From an uncultured Paracoccaceae bacterium (lineage in GTDB: Bacteria; Pseudomonadota; Alphaproteobacteria; Rhodobacterales; Rhodobacteraceae): a stretch of DNA of 64,000 nucleotides. Shown one piece after another: positions 1 to 7,794 of this stretch. Below the pieces are notes generated by a model. That model was not told the origin of the DNA, ran no database searches, and saw nothing but the letters and a program-made list of their open reading frames with translations. Positions within the stretch are counted from its first letter, which is position 1, and each line of letters starts with the position of its first letter. The position numbers and the translations under genes were made by a program. The stretch spans positions 62,001 to 126,000 of the forward strand of contig CALMSR010000039.1 in NCBI GenBank assembly GCA_937872465.1, in the 5' to 3' direction.

Positions 1-1686
1 CCAGGCGAGGTCGCGGCGCAGCGTCGCCGCCGGCACCACCAGCAGGAACAACGTCTCGCCGAGCCGCGTCACCGTCAGGTCGCTCTCGATCCCGCCGCGC
101 GCGTTCAGCATCTGGCTGTAGACGATCTGGCCCGCCTCCACGTCCACGTCGTTGCCGCAGAGCCGCTGCAGGAAGGCGCAGGCATCGCGCCCTTCCACGC
201 GGATCTTGCCGAAGGAGGACATGTCGATCAGCCCGACGCCGGTGCGAAGGGCGAGATGCTCGGCGCGCTGGTTTTGAAACCAGTTCTGCCGCCCCCAGTC
301 GTAGCGGTATTCCCGCGCCTCGCCCGGTGCCGCGAACCAGTTCGCGCGCTCCCAGCCCGCCACCTCGCCGAAGACCGCCCCGAGCCGTTCCAGCGCCCCG
401 TGCACCGGCGAGCGCCGCACGCCGCGCGCCGTCGCCATCTGGCGATAGGGGTAATGATCGGCGTAGAGCAGGCCGAGGGTCTCGGTCACCCGCTCGCGCA
501 GGTAGCGCCGATTGCGCTGGAAGGGCTGGGCCCGGCGGATGTCGACCTCCCAGAGGTCGAAGGGCGGCTCTCCTTCCGCGATCCATTCGGCGAGCGCGTA
601 GCCCGCGCCGCCCGAGGAGACGATGCCGATGGAATTGTAGCCCGCCGCCACCCAGTAGCCGCCGAGCTCCGGCGCCTCGCCGAGATAATAGCGGTCGTCC
701 GGGGTGAAGCTCTCCGGCCCGTTGAAGAAGGTCTGGATGCCGGCCTCGCCCAGGAGCGGCACGCGGGCTACTGCCTTCTCCAGGATCGGCGCGAAATGAT
801 CCAGATCCTCGGCCAGCTGGTCGAAGGCGAAATCCTCCGGGATCCCGCCCATGCCCCAGGGCTTGGCCATGGGCTCGAAGGCGCCGAGCAGGAGCTTGCC
901 CGCGTCCTCCTTGTAATAGGCGCATTCGTCGGGCACCCGCAGCACCGGCAACCGCCCGAGCCCCGCGATCGGCTCGGTCACCACGTAGAAATGCTCGCAG
1001 GCATGCAGCGGCAGGGTCACGCCGGAGGCTGCCGCCAGATCCCGCGCCCACATGCCGCCGCAGTTCACCACCACGTCCGCCGCGATGCGGCCGCTTTCCT
1101 CGCCGCGCCGCCAGGCGACGCCCGTCACGCGTCCGCCCGCCTGCAGGACCCCGGTCACGGCGACGCCCTCGTGGATCTGCACCCCGTGTGCGCGCGCGCC
1201 CCGCGCCAGCGCCATGGCGATATTGGCCGGGTCGCATTGCCCGTCGCCGGGCAGATGCACCGCCGCCACCACGTCCGCCACGTCGAGATGCGGATAGAGC
1301 GCCACCGCTTCGCCCGGGCCGATCTCGTGCACCTCGATGTCGAAGGCCCGCGCCAGCGAGGCCTGGCGCAGGATCTCCTCGCGCCGCGCCTCCGTGAGCG
1401 CCACGGTGATCGAGCCGCAGCGCCGCAGCCCGGTGGCGATGCCGGTCTCCGCCTCAAGCCGCCCGTAGAGATCGGCGGAATATTTCGCCAGCCGCGTCAT
1501 GTTCTGGCTGGCGCGCAGCTGTCCGATCAGGCCGGCCGCATGCCATGTGGTGCCGCAGGTCAGCTGCTTGCGTTCGAGCAGCACCACGTCCTTCCAGCCG
1601 AGCTTGGCCAGGTGATAGGCGACCGAGCAGCCCGAGACCCCGCCGCCGATCACCACCGCACGCGCGGCGCCGGGGATCCCGCTCAT
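1..1686 (-). CDS. FAD-dependent oxidoreductase with GcvT-like domain (dimethylglycine/sarcosine dehydrogenase family), C-terminus beyond window
   Basis: The frame stays open from an ATG at 1686 to the window edge, giving 562 codons without the end of the gene. Residues 10-40 form a Rossmann FAD motif (GGGVSG). A TWHAAG motif follows, whose His is the covalent flavin attachment site in dimethylglycine and sarcosine dehydrogenases. From about residue 460 the sequence looks like the aminomethyltransferase (GcvT) N-terminal domain (FGKIRVEG). Family members oxidatively demethylate N-methylglycines and pass the one-carbon unit to tetrahydrofolate. The ATG overlaps the TGA of the methyltransferase gene upstream (ATGA), so this is the third gene of the operon. 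It resembles the 815-residue protein two genes upstream; which one takes dimethylglycine and which sarcosine cannot be read from sequence. Confidence 0.88.
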   Translation of the reverse strand, partial: MSGIPGAARAVVIGGGVSGCSVAYHLAKLGWKDVVLLERKQLTCGTTWHAAGLIGQLRASQNMTRLAKYSADLYGRLEAETGIATGLRRCGSITVALTEARREEILRQASLARAFDIEVHEIGPGEAVALYPHLDVADVVAAVHLPGDGQCDPANIAMALARGARAHGVQIHEGVAVTGVLQAGGRVTGVAWRRGEESGRIAADVVVNCGGMWARDLAAASGVTLPLHACEHFYVVTEPIAGLGRLPVLRVPDECAYYKEDAGKLLLGAFEPMAKPWGMGGIPEDFAFDQLAEDLDHFAPILEKAVARVPLLGEAGIQTFFNGPESFTPDDRYYLGEAPELGGYWVAAGYNSIGIVSSGGAGYALAEWIAEGEPPFDLWEVDIRRAQPFQRNRRYLRERVTETLGLLYADHYPYRQMATARGVRRSPVHGALERLGAVFGEVAGWERANWFAAPGEAREYRYDWGRQNWFQNQRAEHLALRTGVGLIDMSSFGKIRVEGRDACAFLQRLCGNDVDVEAGQIVYSQMLNARGGIESDLTVTRLGETLFLLVVPAATLRRDLAW

Positions 1687-2600
1687 TCCGGATCCCCGCC
1701 GGTCGCGTAGCCGCCGGCTTCGAGGCGGGCGGCGATGGCCGCGATATGCGCGGGGCCGGTCTCGCAGCAGCCGCCGACGAGGCTCGCGCCACCTGCGACC
1801 CAGCCAATGGCGTGATCGGCATAGGCCTCCGGGCCGAGGTCCGCCCGGGCGGCGAGGCTTTCAACCGTGCTCCCCACCGCGTGCCCCGTCTCGAAGGGCG
1901 CGAAGGCATTGGCATAGCCGCCGAAGGGCCGGCCGGTGGCCTTCAGCGCCGGCATCGCCGCCCCGACCGCCTCCGGCGAGGAGCAGTTGACGAGCAGCGC
2001 GCCCACCGGCAATGACCCGAGCGCCGCGGCCGCTTCCGCGATGCTCTCGCCGCTGCGCAGGAGCCCGGCCCCGCGCTCCGCCACCGTCCAGGACACCCAG
2101 ACCGGCTTTCCAGAATGCGCCGCGGCGCGGGCGGCACCCACCGCCTCACCCGAAGCCGCCATCGTCTCGCAGAGGAAGAGATCCACATGCGGCGCCTGCA
2201 GGGCTACTACCTCCGAATAGACCGGTTCGGCCTCCGCGGCGGTGCGGGCGATCTCCGGGCGGTAGGACCATTCGAGCGGCGGCAGGCATCCGGCGATGCG
2301 CACGCCTGTCCCCGCCGCCCCGGCCCGGTCGCGGGCGCGCAGCGCCAGGTCGCAGGCCGCGCGCTGCAGCCTGGCGAAATCCGCCGGATCGCCGAACTTG
2401 CTGAGCCGGGTCGGCTCGGCGGAATAGGCGTTGATGGTGATGACCCGCGCGCCGGCGCGGATGTAGTCGAGATGCAGGTCCTCCACCGCCTGCGGCGCGT
2501 CCAGCATCACCTGCGCCGACCAGAGCGGCGCCGGCGCGGCCCCCGTGCGCCGGATCAGCTCCTGCCCCATGCCGCCGTCGAGGAGGAGGATCCGCCTCAT
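1683..2600 (-). CDS. Homocysteine S-methyltransferase (MmuM/BHMT-like)
   Basis: This 305-residue single-domain TIM barrel begins MRRILLLDGGMGQEL. The zinc thiolates typical of the family are present: Cys206 in VNCSSP and the Cys278-Cys279 pair in GGCCETGP. Family enzymes move a methyl group from betaine, S-methylmethionine or a related donor to homocysteine, giving methionine. Here it lies between two N-methylglycine dehydrogenase-like genes. Betaine would be a sensible donor, because its product dimethylglycine is the expected substrate of the neighbours; that is inference from context. The gene overlaps both neighbours by 4 nt (ATGA), so translational coupling is likely. The chosen ATG at 2600 directly follows the preceding stop, and the much longer upstream reading frame is only the antisense extension. 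Confidence 0.88.
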   Translation of the reverse strand: MRRILLLDGGMGQELIRRTGAAPAPLWSAQVMLDAPQAVEDLHLDYIRAGARVITINAYSAEPTRLSKFGDPADFARLQRAACDLALRARDRAGAAGTGVRIAGCLPPLEWSYRPEIARTAAEAEPVYSEVVALQAPHVDLFLCETMAASGEAVGAARAAAHSGKPVWVSWTVAERGAGLLRSGESIAEAAAALGSLPVGALLVNCSSPEAVGAAMPALKATGRPFGGYANAFAPFETGHAVGSTVESLAARADLGPEAYADHAIGWVAGGASLVGGCCETGPAHIAAIAARLEAGGYATGGDPE

Positions 2601-5044
2601 GCCCGGAGCCTCCTGTTTTCCGGATCCCAGAGCGCGGCCTCCGCCTGCACTTCCGCCGGGAAGCGCGCGCCGTAGATCTCGACCTCCACCCGCGTCCCCG
2701 CCACCGCGAGATCGCTGCGCAGCATGCCGAGTGCGATCGAGCGGTCGACCCGGTGGCCCCAGCCGCCCGAGGTCGTCTCGCCCACCACCGCGCCGTCGTG
2801 CCAGAGCGTCGACATGTAGGGCGCGTCGCAATCCCCCGCCGCGACGGCCAGCGTCACGAAGCGCCTGGCCGGGCCGTCGCGCTGCTCGCGTTCCAGCGCC
2901 GCCTTGCCGCGGAAGGCGGGCTTCGCCCAGTCGACGAAGCGCTCGAGCCCGCCCTGCAGCACCGTGTAATCGGTGGAGAGATCGCCCTTCCAGGCGCGAT
3001 AGCCCTTCTCGAGCCGCAGGCTGTTCAGCGCGAACATCCCGAAGGGCCTCAGCCCGTGCTCCGCGCCAGCCGCCATCACCGCATCGAAGATCGCCGGCGT
3101 GTCCGCCACCTCCGAATGGATCTCCCATCCGAGCTCGCCCGCGAAGGACACCCGCGCCAGAAGGCAGGGCCGTCCGGCGATCTCCGCTGCCTGATGGCTC
3201 AGCCAGGGCGCCGCGAGATCGGCCTCCGCCACCGCCGCGAGGATCGCCCGGCTCGCCGGTCCGGTCAGGATCTGGCAGGACCAGCCCTCGGTCACGTCGC
3301 GCAGCGCGAAGCCCGCGCCCGCCGGCCGGTGTCGCGCCAGCCATTCGAAGTCATGGGCCTGCGCCACCGCGGCGGTGATCAGCAGGAAATCCTCCTCGCC
3401 GAGCGCCAGCACCGACATCTCGGTGACGATCCGCCCGCCCTCGTCGGCGAAATAGCCGAGCCCCATGCGCCCCGGCTTCGGCACCCGCCCGGTGACCTGC
3501 GCGTCGAGCCAGCCGCGCGCGCCGGGCCCCTCCAGGCGGAAGCGCGAGAAGCCCGGCAGGTCGAGCATGCCGGCCGCGTCGCGCACCGCGCGGCATTCCT
3601 CTCGCACCCGCGCGAACCAGGGGCCCTCGCGGCCCCAGGTCTGGGTCGCCGCCTCCGAGACGTCGTCGCCGGCCCGGGCGAACCAGTTCGCCCGCTCCCA
3701 GCCGTTCGCCGACCCGAACTGCGCGCCGAGCGCGGCGATGCGGTCGTGCACGGCCGAGAGCTTCTTGCCCCGTCCCGCCGGCCAGGCGTGATGCGGGAAA
3801 TGCATCGCGTATTCGTGGCCGTAGACCTCGCGCGCCTTGGCGAGGCAGTAGTCCCGGTCCTCGAAGCCGGTGAAGCGCCGCGGATCGCAGGACCACATGT
3901 CCCATTCCGTCTCGCCTTCGGTCACCCATTCCGCCAGCACCTTGCCGGCCCCGCCCGCCTGGCAGATCCCGAAGGTGAAGACGCAGGCCTCATAGGCCCC
4001 GGGCACCCCCGGCATCGGGCCGATCAGCGGATTGCCGTCGGGCGTATAGGGGATCGGCCCGTTGATCACCTTGGTCAGGCCGGCGGTGCCCAGCACCGGC
4101 ACGCGGGCGACGGCATCCTCGATGTACCATTCCAGCCGGTCGAGATCGTCCGCGAAGAGCTGGAAGGAGAAATCCTCGGGCATCGGGTCGTCCGGCGTCA
4201 CCCAATGCGCCCGGCAGTCCCGCTCGTAGGGGCCGAGGTTCATGCCGCCCTTCTCCTGGCGCAGGTAATAGGAGGAATCGACGTCGCGCAGCAGCGGCAG
4301 CTTGGCGCCCGCCTCGCGCGACCAGGCCACCACCTCCGGCATCTCGTCGAAGAGCATGTACTGGTGGCTCATCACCACCATCGGCAGGTCGCGCCCGAAC
4401 CACTTGCCCACCTCGCGCGCACGGTAGCCGGCGGCATTGACCACGATCTCGCAGGCGATCTCGCCCTTGGGCGTCGTCACCACCCAGCCGTCGCCCTGCC
4501 GCCGCACCCCGGTCGCCGGGCAGAAGCGATGGATGCGCGCGCCCATCGCCCGCGCCCCCTTGGCCAGCGCCTGGGTCAGCTGCGCGGGATCGATGTCGCC
4601 GTCGTAAGGGTCCCAGAGCGCGCCGGCCAGCTCGTGGGTCTCCACGAAGGGGTAGCGCGAGCGGATCTCGTTGGCCCCGAGCACTTCCAGATCCATGCCC
4701 TGGTAGCGCCCCATCCCGACCACGCGGGCGAATTCGCGCATCCGCTCGGCGGAATGGCCGAGCCGCACCGAGCCGGTCACATGGTAGTTCATCGGGTAGT
4801 CCACCTCGCCGGCGAGCCGGCGGTAGAGATCGGCCGAATAGCGCTGCATGTTCATGATCGACCAGGAGGCCGAGAAGGTCGGCACGTTGCCCGCCGCATG
4901 CCAGGTCGAGCCCGCCGTCAGCTCGTTCTGCTCGAGCAGGACGCAATCGCTCCAACCGGCTTTCGCGAGGTGGTAGAGCGCCGAGACGCCCACCGCGCCG
5001 CCGCCGATGACCACGACACGGGCCTGTGCATCGATGTCGGACAA
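2597..5044 (-). CDS. FAD-dependent oxidoreductase with GcvT domain (dimethylglycine/sarcosine dehydrogenase family)
   Basis: The protein has 815 residues, the usual length for dimethylglycine or sarcosine dehydrogenases. The N-terminal half carries a Rossmann motif (VVIGGGAVG) and the TWHAAG segment whose His binds FAD covalently in the family. The C-terminal half, from about residue 430, is a GcvT/aminomethyltransferase-like folate domain ending with the C-terminal barrel. The expected reaction is oxidative N-demethylation of a methylated glycine with formation of methylene-tetrahydrofolate in the cytoplasm. It is the first gene of a three-gene operon, overlapping the methyltransferase gene by ATGA. 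A TetR-type regulator lies 51 bp upstream on the same strand and may be co-transcribed. The exact substrate is unproved. Confidence 0.88.
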   Translation of the reverse strand: MSDIDAQARVVVIGGGAVGVSALYHLAKAGWSDCVLLEQNELTAGSTWHAAGNVPTFSASWSIMNMQRYSADLYRRLAGEVDYPMNYHVTGSVRLGHSAERMREFARVVGMGRYQGMDLEVLGANEIRSRYPFVETHELAGALWDPYDGDIDPAQLTQALAKGARAMGARIHRFCPATGVRRQGDGWVVTTPKGEIACEIVVNAAGYRAREVGKWFGRDLPMVVMSHQYMLFDEMPEVVAWSREAGAKLPLLRDVDSSYYLRQEKGGMNLGPYERDCRAHWVTPDDPMPEDFSFQLFADDLDRLEWYIEDAVARVPVLGTAGLTKVINGPIPYTPDGNPLIGPMPGVPGAYEACVFTFGICQAGGAGKVLAEWVTEGETEWDMWSCDPRRFTGFEDRDYCLAKAREVYGHEYAMHFPHHAWPAGRGKKLSAVHDRIAALGAQFGSANGWERANWFARAGDDVSEAATQTWGREGPWFARVREECRAVRDAAGMLDLPGFSRFRLEGPGARGWLDAQVTGRVPKPGRMGLGYFADEGGRIVTEMSVLALGEEDFLLITAAVAQAHDFEWLARHRPAGAGFALRDVTEGWSCQILTGPASRAILAAVAEADLAAPWLSHQAAEIAGRPCLLARVSFAGELGWEIHSEVADTPAIFDAVMAAGAEHGLRPFGMFALNSLRLEKGYRAWKGDLSTDYTVLQGGLERFVDWAKPAFRGKAALEREQRDGPARRFVTLAVAAGDCDAPYMSTLWHDGAVVGETTSGGWGHRVDRSIALGMLRSDLAVAGTRVEVEIYGARFPAEVQAEAALWDPENRRLRA

Positions 5045-5095
5045 AGCGGCCTCCCTGGACGTTGTGGCGAGTATGCGCAGCCGCGCCGCGCGGTT

Positions 5096-5719
5096 TCAAT
5101 CGGTGATCGGCGACGCGAGGAACCGGTCGATCCAGCGGTCGCAGATCGCCCGTCCCTCCTCCGGCGCGAAGGGCGTCTCGGCGAGGCACCATTCCACCCA
5201 GAGCCCGTCGAGCAGCGCACTCAGTTCCGTCGCCCGGAAGGCCAGATGCGGCATCTCCGCCGCCTCCCCCTGCGCGCCCGCCAGCAGGTCGCGCAGGGCG
5301 GCCTGGAAGGCGCCGTTGCTGCGCTCGCGCGCCGTGCGGACCGCCTGCGATTCGAAGGCCATCGCCCAGAAGACGATCCAGGCGCGGAGCACGCCGCGGT
5401 CGAGGATCTCCGGTCCGAAATAGGCGGTGACGAAGCCGCGCAATCGCGCCGCCGGATCGCCGTCCCCGGCCGCCTCGAGCAGCATCGCGAGCTGGCGCTC
5501 GGCCAGGGTCTCGTAGGCGGCCGCCACCAGGTCGTCCTTGCTGGGGAAATAGTGGTTGATCAGCCCGATGGAGATCCCCGCCTCGGCGCCGATCCGCCGC
5601 GCCGAGAGCCCGTCGCGGCCCTCGCGCCGCAGGCAGCGCAGCGTCGCCTCGATCAACGCCGCGCGCCGCGCGTCGGGTTGCAGGCGGTCGAAGTCGCGGC
5701 GTTTGTCGGGGTGGGCCAC
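5096..5719 (-). CDS. TetR family transcriptional regulator (BetI-like)
   Basis: This is a TetR repressor of 207 residues counted from the GTG at 5719. An N-terminal helix-turn-helix (LSARRIGAEAGISIGLINHYF) at about residues 35-55 is followed by an all-helical ligand domain. The short spacing between HTH and the NHYFPSKDDL segment resembles BetI, the choline/betaine-pathway repressor, and this fits the methylated-glycine enzymes next to it. An in-frame ATG at 5782 would add 21 unlikely residues and run through the palindromic operator at 5735-5756, so I prefer the internal GTG. It probably controls the leftward dehydrogenase operon and the divergent aminotransferase gene; the ligand is unknown. 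Confidence 0.85.
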   Translation of the reverse strand: MAHPDKRRDFDRLQPDARRAALIEATLRCLRREGRDGLSARRIGAEAGISIGLINHYFPSKDDLVAAAYETLAERQLAMLLEAAGDGDPAARLRGFVTAYFGPEILDRGVLRAWIVFWAMAFESQAVRTARERSNGAFQAALRDLLAGAQGEAAEMPHLAFRATELSALLDGLWVEWCLAETPFAPEEGRAICDRWIDRFLASPITD

Positions 5720-5734
5720 GGGGGGTTGAATTCC

Positions 5735-5756
5735 TTGTTGAACGGTCGTACAACAA
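5735..5756. promoter_or_regulatory. Palindromic operator between tetR and the aminotransferase gene
   Basis: A 22-bp dyad runs TTGTTG...CAACAA, and 18 of the 22 bases match its own reverse complement. It sits in the divergent gap 16 bp from the regulator start. Its length and symmetry suit a TetR dimer site. The region is visibly less GC-rich than its surroundings, as expected of a promoter. The link to the adjacent regulator is inference from position. Confidence 0.7.
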
Positions 5757-5820
5757 ATAGAGGAAACGGCGGCGCGATGCAACGCCGGAAAGGCGCAACC
5801 TCCCGAAGATGAGGCAGACC

Positions 5821-7005
5821 ATGCGGTATTCGACTTTCACGGACCGGATCGGCGGCGAGGGTGCGGAGGCCTGGGCCATCCATTCCGAGGCCCTGGCCGC
5901 GGCCGACCGCGGCGAGGACGCGATCGTGCTCAGCATCGGCGACCCGGATTTCGCCACGCCCGAGCCGATCGTGCGCCGTGCCGTTGCCGCGCTGGAATCC
6001 GGCGACACCCATTATGCCGAGGTCGCCGGGCGGATGGACCTGCGCGCCGCGATCGCCGCGCGCCACGGCGCGCGCACCGGGTCGCCCTGTGCCGCGGACA
6101 ATGTCATGGTCCTCGCCGGGGCGCAGAACGCGCTCTTCGCCGCCAGCCTCTGCCTGCTCGACGCCGGCGACGCGGTCGTTGCGCTCGATCCGATGTATGT
6201 CACCTACGAGGCGACGATCCGCGCCTCGGGGGCCGATCTCGTGCGCGTGCCCCAGGCCGCCGCCGGCGGCTTCCGGCCGGACCCGGCCGTCATCGAGGCG
6301 GCGATCACCCCGCGCACCCGCGCGATCCTGCTCACCAACCCCAACAACCCCACCGGGGTCGTGATGAACGGGACCGAGCTCGCCGCCATTGCGGCGATCG
6401 CCCGCCGTCATGACCTCTGGGTGATCGCCGACGAGGTCTATGCCGATCTCGTCTACGGGCCGCGCCACGCCTCGATCGCCGGCCTGCCCGGAATGGCCGA
6501 GCGCACCGTCACCATCGGAAGCCTGTCGAAATCCCATGCCATGACCGGCTGGCGCATCGGCTGGGCGATCGGCCCCGAGGCGCTGATCGGGCATTTCGCC
6601 CGGCTCGGGCTCGCCATGCTCTACGGCCTGCCCGGATTCTGCCAGCAGGCGGCGCTGACCGCGCTCGAGATCGAGGACGACACCACCGAGGCCATGCGCC
6701 GGGTCTACCGGCGCCGCCGCGACCTGGCCTGCGACCGGCTCGCCGCGGCGCCGGGCCTGCGGCTGCTGCTGCCCGAGGCGGGCATGTTCGTCATGGCCGA
6801 GGTGCGCGGAACCGGGCTTTCCAGCGGCGAATTCGCGGTCCGGCTCTTCCGCGAGACCGGGGTCTCGGTCCTCGACGGCGCGGCCTTCGGCGAGAGCGCA
6901 AGGGGCTGGGTGCGGATCTCCTTCACCATCGAGGATGCACGCCTGGCGGATGGCTGCGAGCGCATTGCGCGCTTCGCCCGCTCCCTGACGGCGAGCGCGG
7001 CCTGA
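5821..7005 (+). CDS. Pyridoxal phosphate-dependent aminotransferase, class I/II
   Basis: This is a fold-type I aminotransferase of 394 residues. NPNNPTG and the SLSKSHAMTGWRIGW segment, whose Lys (about residue 237) forms the Schiff base, are clearly present, as is the ADEVYADL segment that binds the pyridine nitrogen. The family includes aspartate, aromatic and kynurenine/glutamine aminotransferases, and the substrate cannot be assigned. I prefer the ATG at 5821 because GAGG lies 7 bp upstream; an in-frame ATG at 5809 is the alternative. It is transcribed divergently from the TetR gene across the palindrome and is probably co-regulated with the N-methylglycine cluster. Confidence 0.88.
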   Translation: MRYSTFTDRIGGEGAEAWAIHSEALAAADRGEDAIVLSIGDPDFATPEPIVRRAVAALESGDTHYAEVAGRMDLRAAIAARHGARTGSPCAADNVMVLAGAQNALFAASLCLLDAGDAVVALDPMYVTYEATIRASGADLVRVPQAAAGGFRPDPAVIEAAITPRTRAILLTNPNNPTGVVMNGTELAAIAAIARRHDLWVIADEVYADLVYGPRHASIAGLPGMAERTVTIGSLSKSHAMTGWRIGWAIGPEALIGHFARLGLAMLYGLPGFCQQAALTALEIEDDTTEAMRRVYRRRRDLACDRLAAAPGLRLLLPEAGMFVMAEVRGTGLSSGEFAVRLFRETGVSVLDGAAFGESARGWVRISFTIEDARLADGCERIARFARSLTASAA

Positions 7006-7322
7006 GGACAGTCGCGGCGAACACCCCCGACCTTGTGCAGGTCACCGCCTGACCCTTGGCCGCGGCGGGCGCGGACGGGTCAACCGAAGCTTGAGAGACC
7101 GGCGCATAGAGCGTGCATGGCTTGTGCATGGCGCATGCATGGTCGATTCGCTCCGCTTCCGGCGGCGGGAGCCTTGCCGGGAGCGGCGAAAAGCCCGACA
7201 CTCGCCCGCGCCCGGATCTGCCGTTCGAGAGGGAGGCGAGCCTTGGACCGGAGCCGACCCAAGCCATCCGGCGCTTGCGGCTCCTGATCTGGTCGGCCAA
7301 GGTCAGGGATGGATTTTCTTGC
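7006..7322. other. Intergenic region, 317 bp, with a triple 7-bp repeat
   Basis: No gene is supported here. The only evident structure is the TGCATGG repeat set at 7114-7142. The region precedes the lipoprotein-carboxypeptidase-tmk-holB run and probably carries its promoter, but I see no clear -35/-10 pair. Confidence 0.6.
7114..7142. repeat. Three TGCATGG direct repeats with exact 11-bp periodicity
   Basis: TGCATGG occurs at 7114-7120, 7125-7131 and 7136-7142, each separated by 4 bp (CTTG, CGCA). Seven-bp repeats with 4-bp spacers, one per helical turn, are the layout of PhoB/OmpR-family response-regulator boxes. They lie about 180 bp upstream of the lipoprotein start. The pattern is seen directly; the regulator is not known. 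Confidence 0.6.
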
Positions 7323-7727
7323 GTGAACCCCGTGCGTTACCTGGTCATCCTCCTGATCGCCGGCACCCTCTCCGGCTGCGACCGTCCGGTCAATCCCGAT
7401 GCGCTGACGGTGACGCTGGAGCCGACCGAGGAGCCCGAGGCCTTCTATCGCGAGGGCCTCGGCCGGCGCACCACCACCGACGCCCCCGGTCTCTGGGCCG
7501 TCGTGAGCCAGCTGCCCCGCGCCGAGAGCGCCGTCATCCGAAACCCCCGAAGCGGTGCCGAAGTCACCGTGGCCCTCTTCGCCGCGCGTCGCTCGGTCGG
7601 GGGATCGGATATCGAGATCTCGGCGGAGGCCGCCGATGCGCTCGGCATCGGTGAGGAGCCGGTCGCGGTCACCGTGACCGCTGTTCGTGTCGAGCCCAAT
7701 CTCGTCGTTCCCAAGGATGTTTTTTGA
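7323..7727 (+). CDS. Putative lipoprotein of unknown function
   Basis: The frame encodes 134 residues from a GTG at 7323. Residues 1-20 form a lipoprotein signal (basic start, VILLIAGTLSGC lipobox, Cys18 or so as lipidation site). The rest is a small soluble domain with a repeated valine-rich beta pattern (VTVALFAARR, PVAVTVTAVRVEP). It ends 67 bp before the D-alanyl-D-alanine carboxypeptidase gene. A role at the cell wall is plausible from position, and the fold could be an RlpA-like beta barrel, but I do not recognise the family with certainty. The frame is open further upstream, but those residues lack a signal and run through the repeat region. Confidence 0.65.
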   Translation: MNPVRYLVILLIAGTLSGCDRPVNPDALTVTLEPTEEPEAFYREGLGRRTTTDAPGLWAVVSQLPRAESAVIRNPRSGAEVTVALFAARRSVGGSDIEISAEAADALGIGEEPVAVTVTAVRVEPNLVVPKDVF

Positions 7728-7794
7728 CAGGCGGATGCGCTTGCCCTATCGCTGAGGCAGGTATCGAGGGGTGCTCCGAGGCAGGAGAACGCGT

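Noticed and set aside
2753..5812. A 1019-codon open frame on the plus strand
   Set aside because: It is antisense to the dehydrogenase and TetR genes, whose proteins are clearly recognisable.
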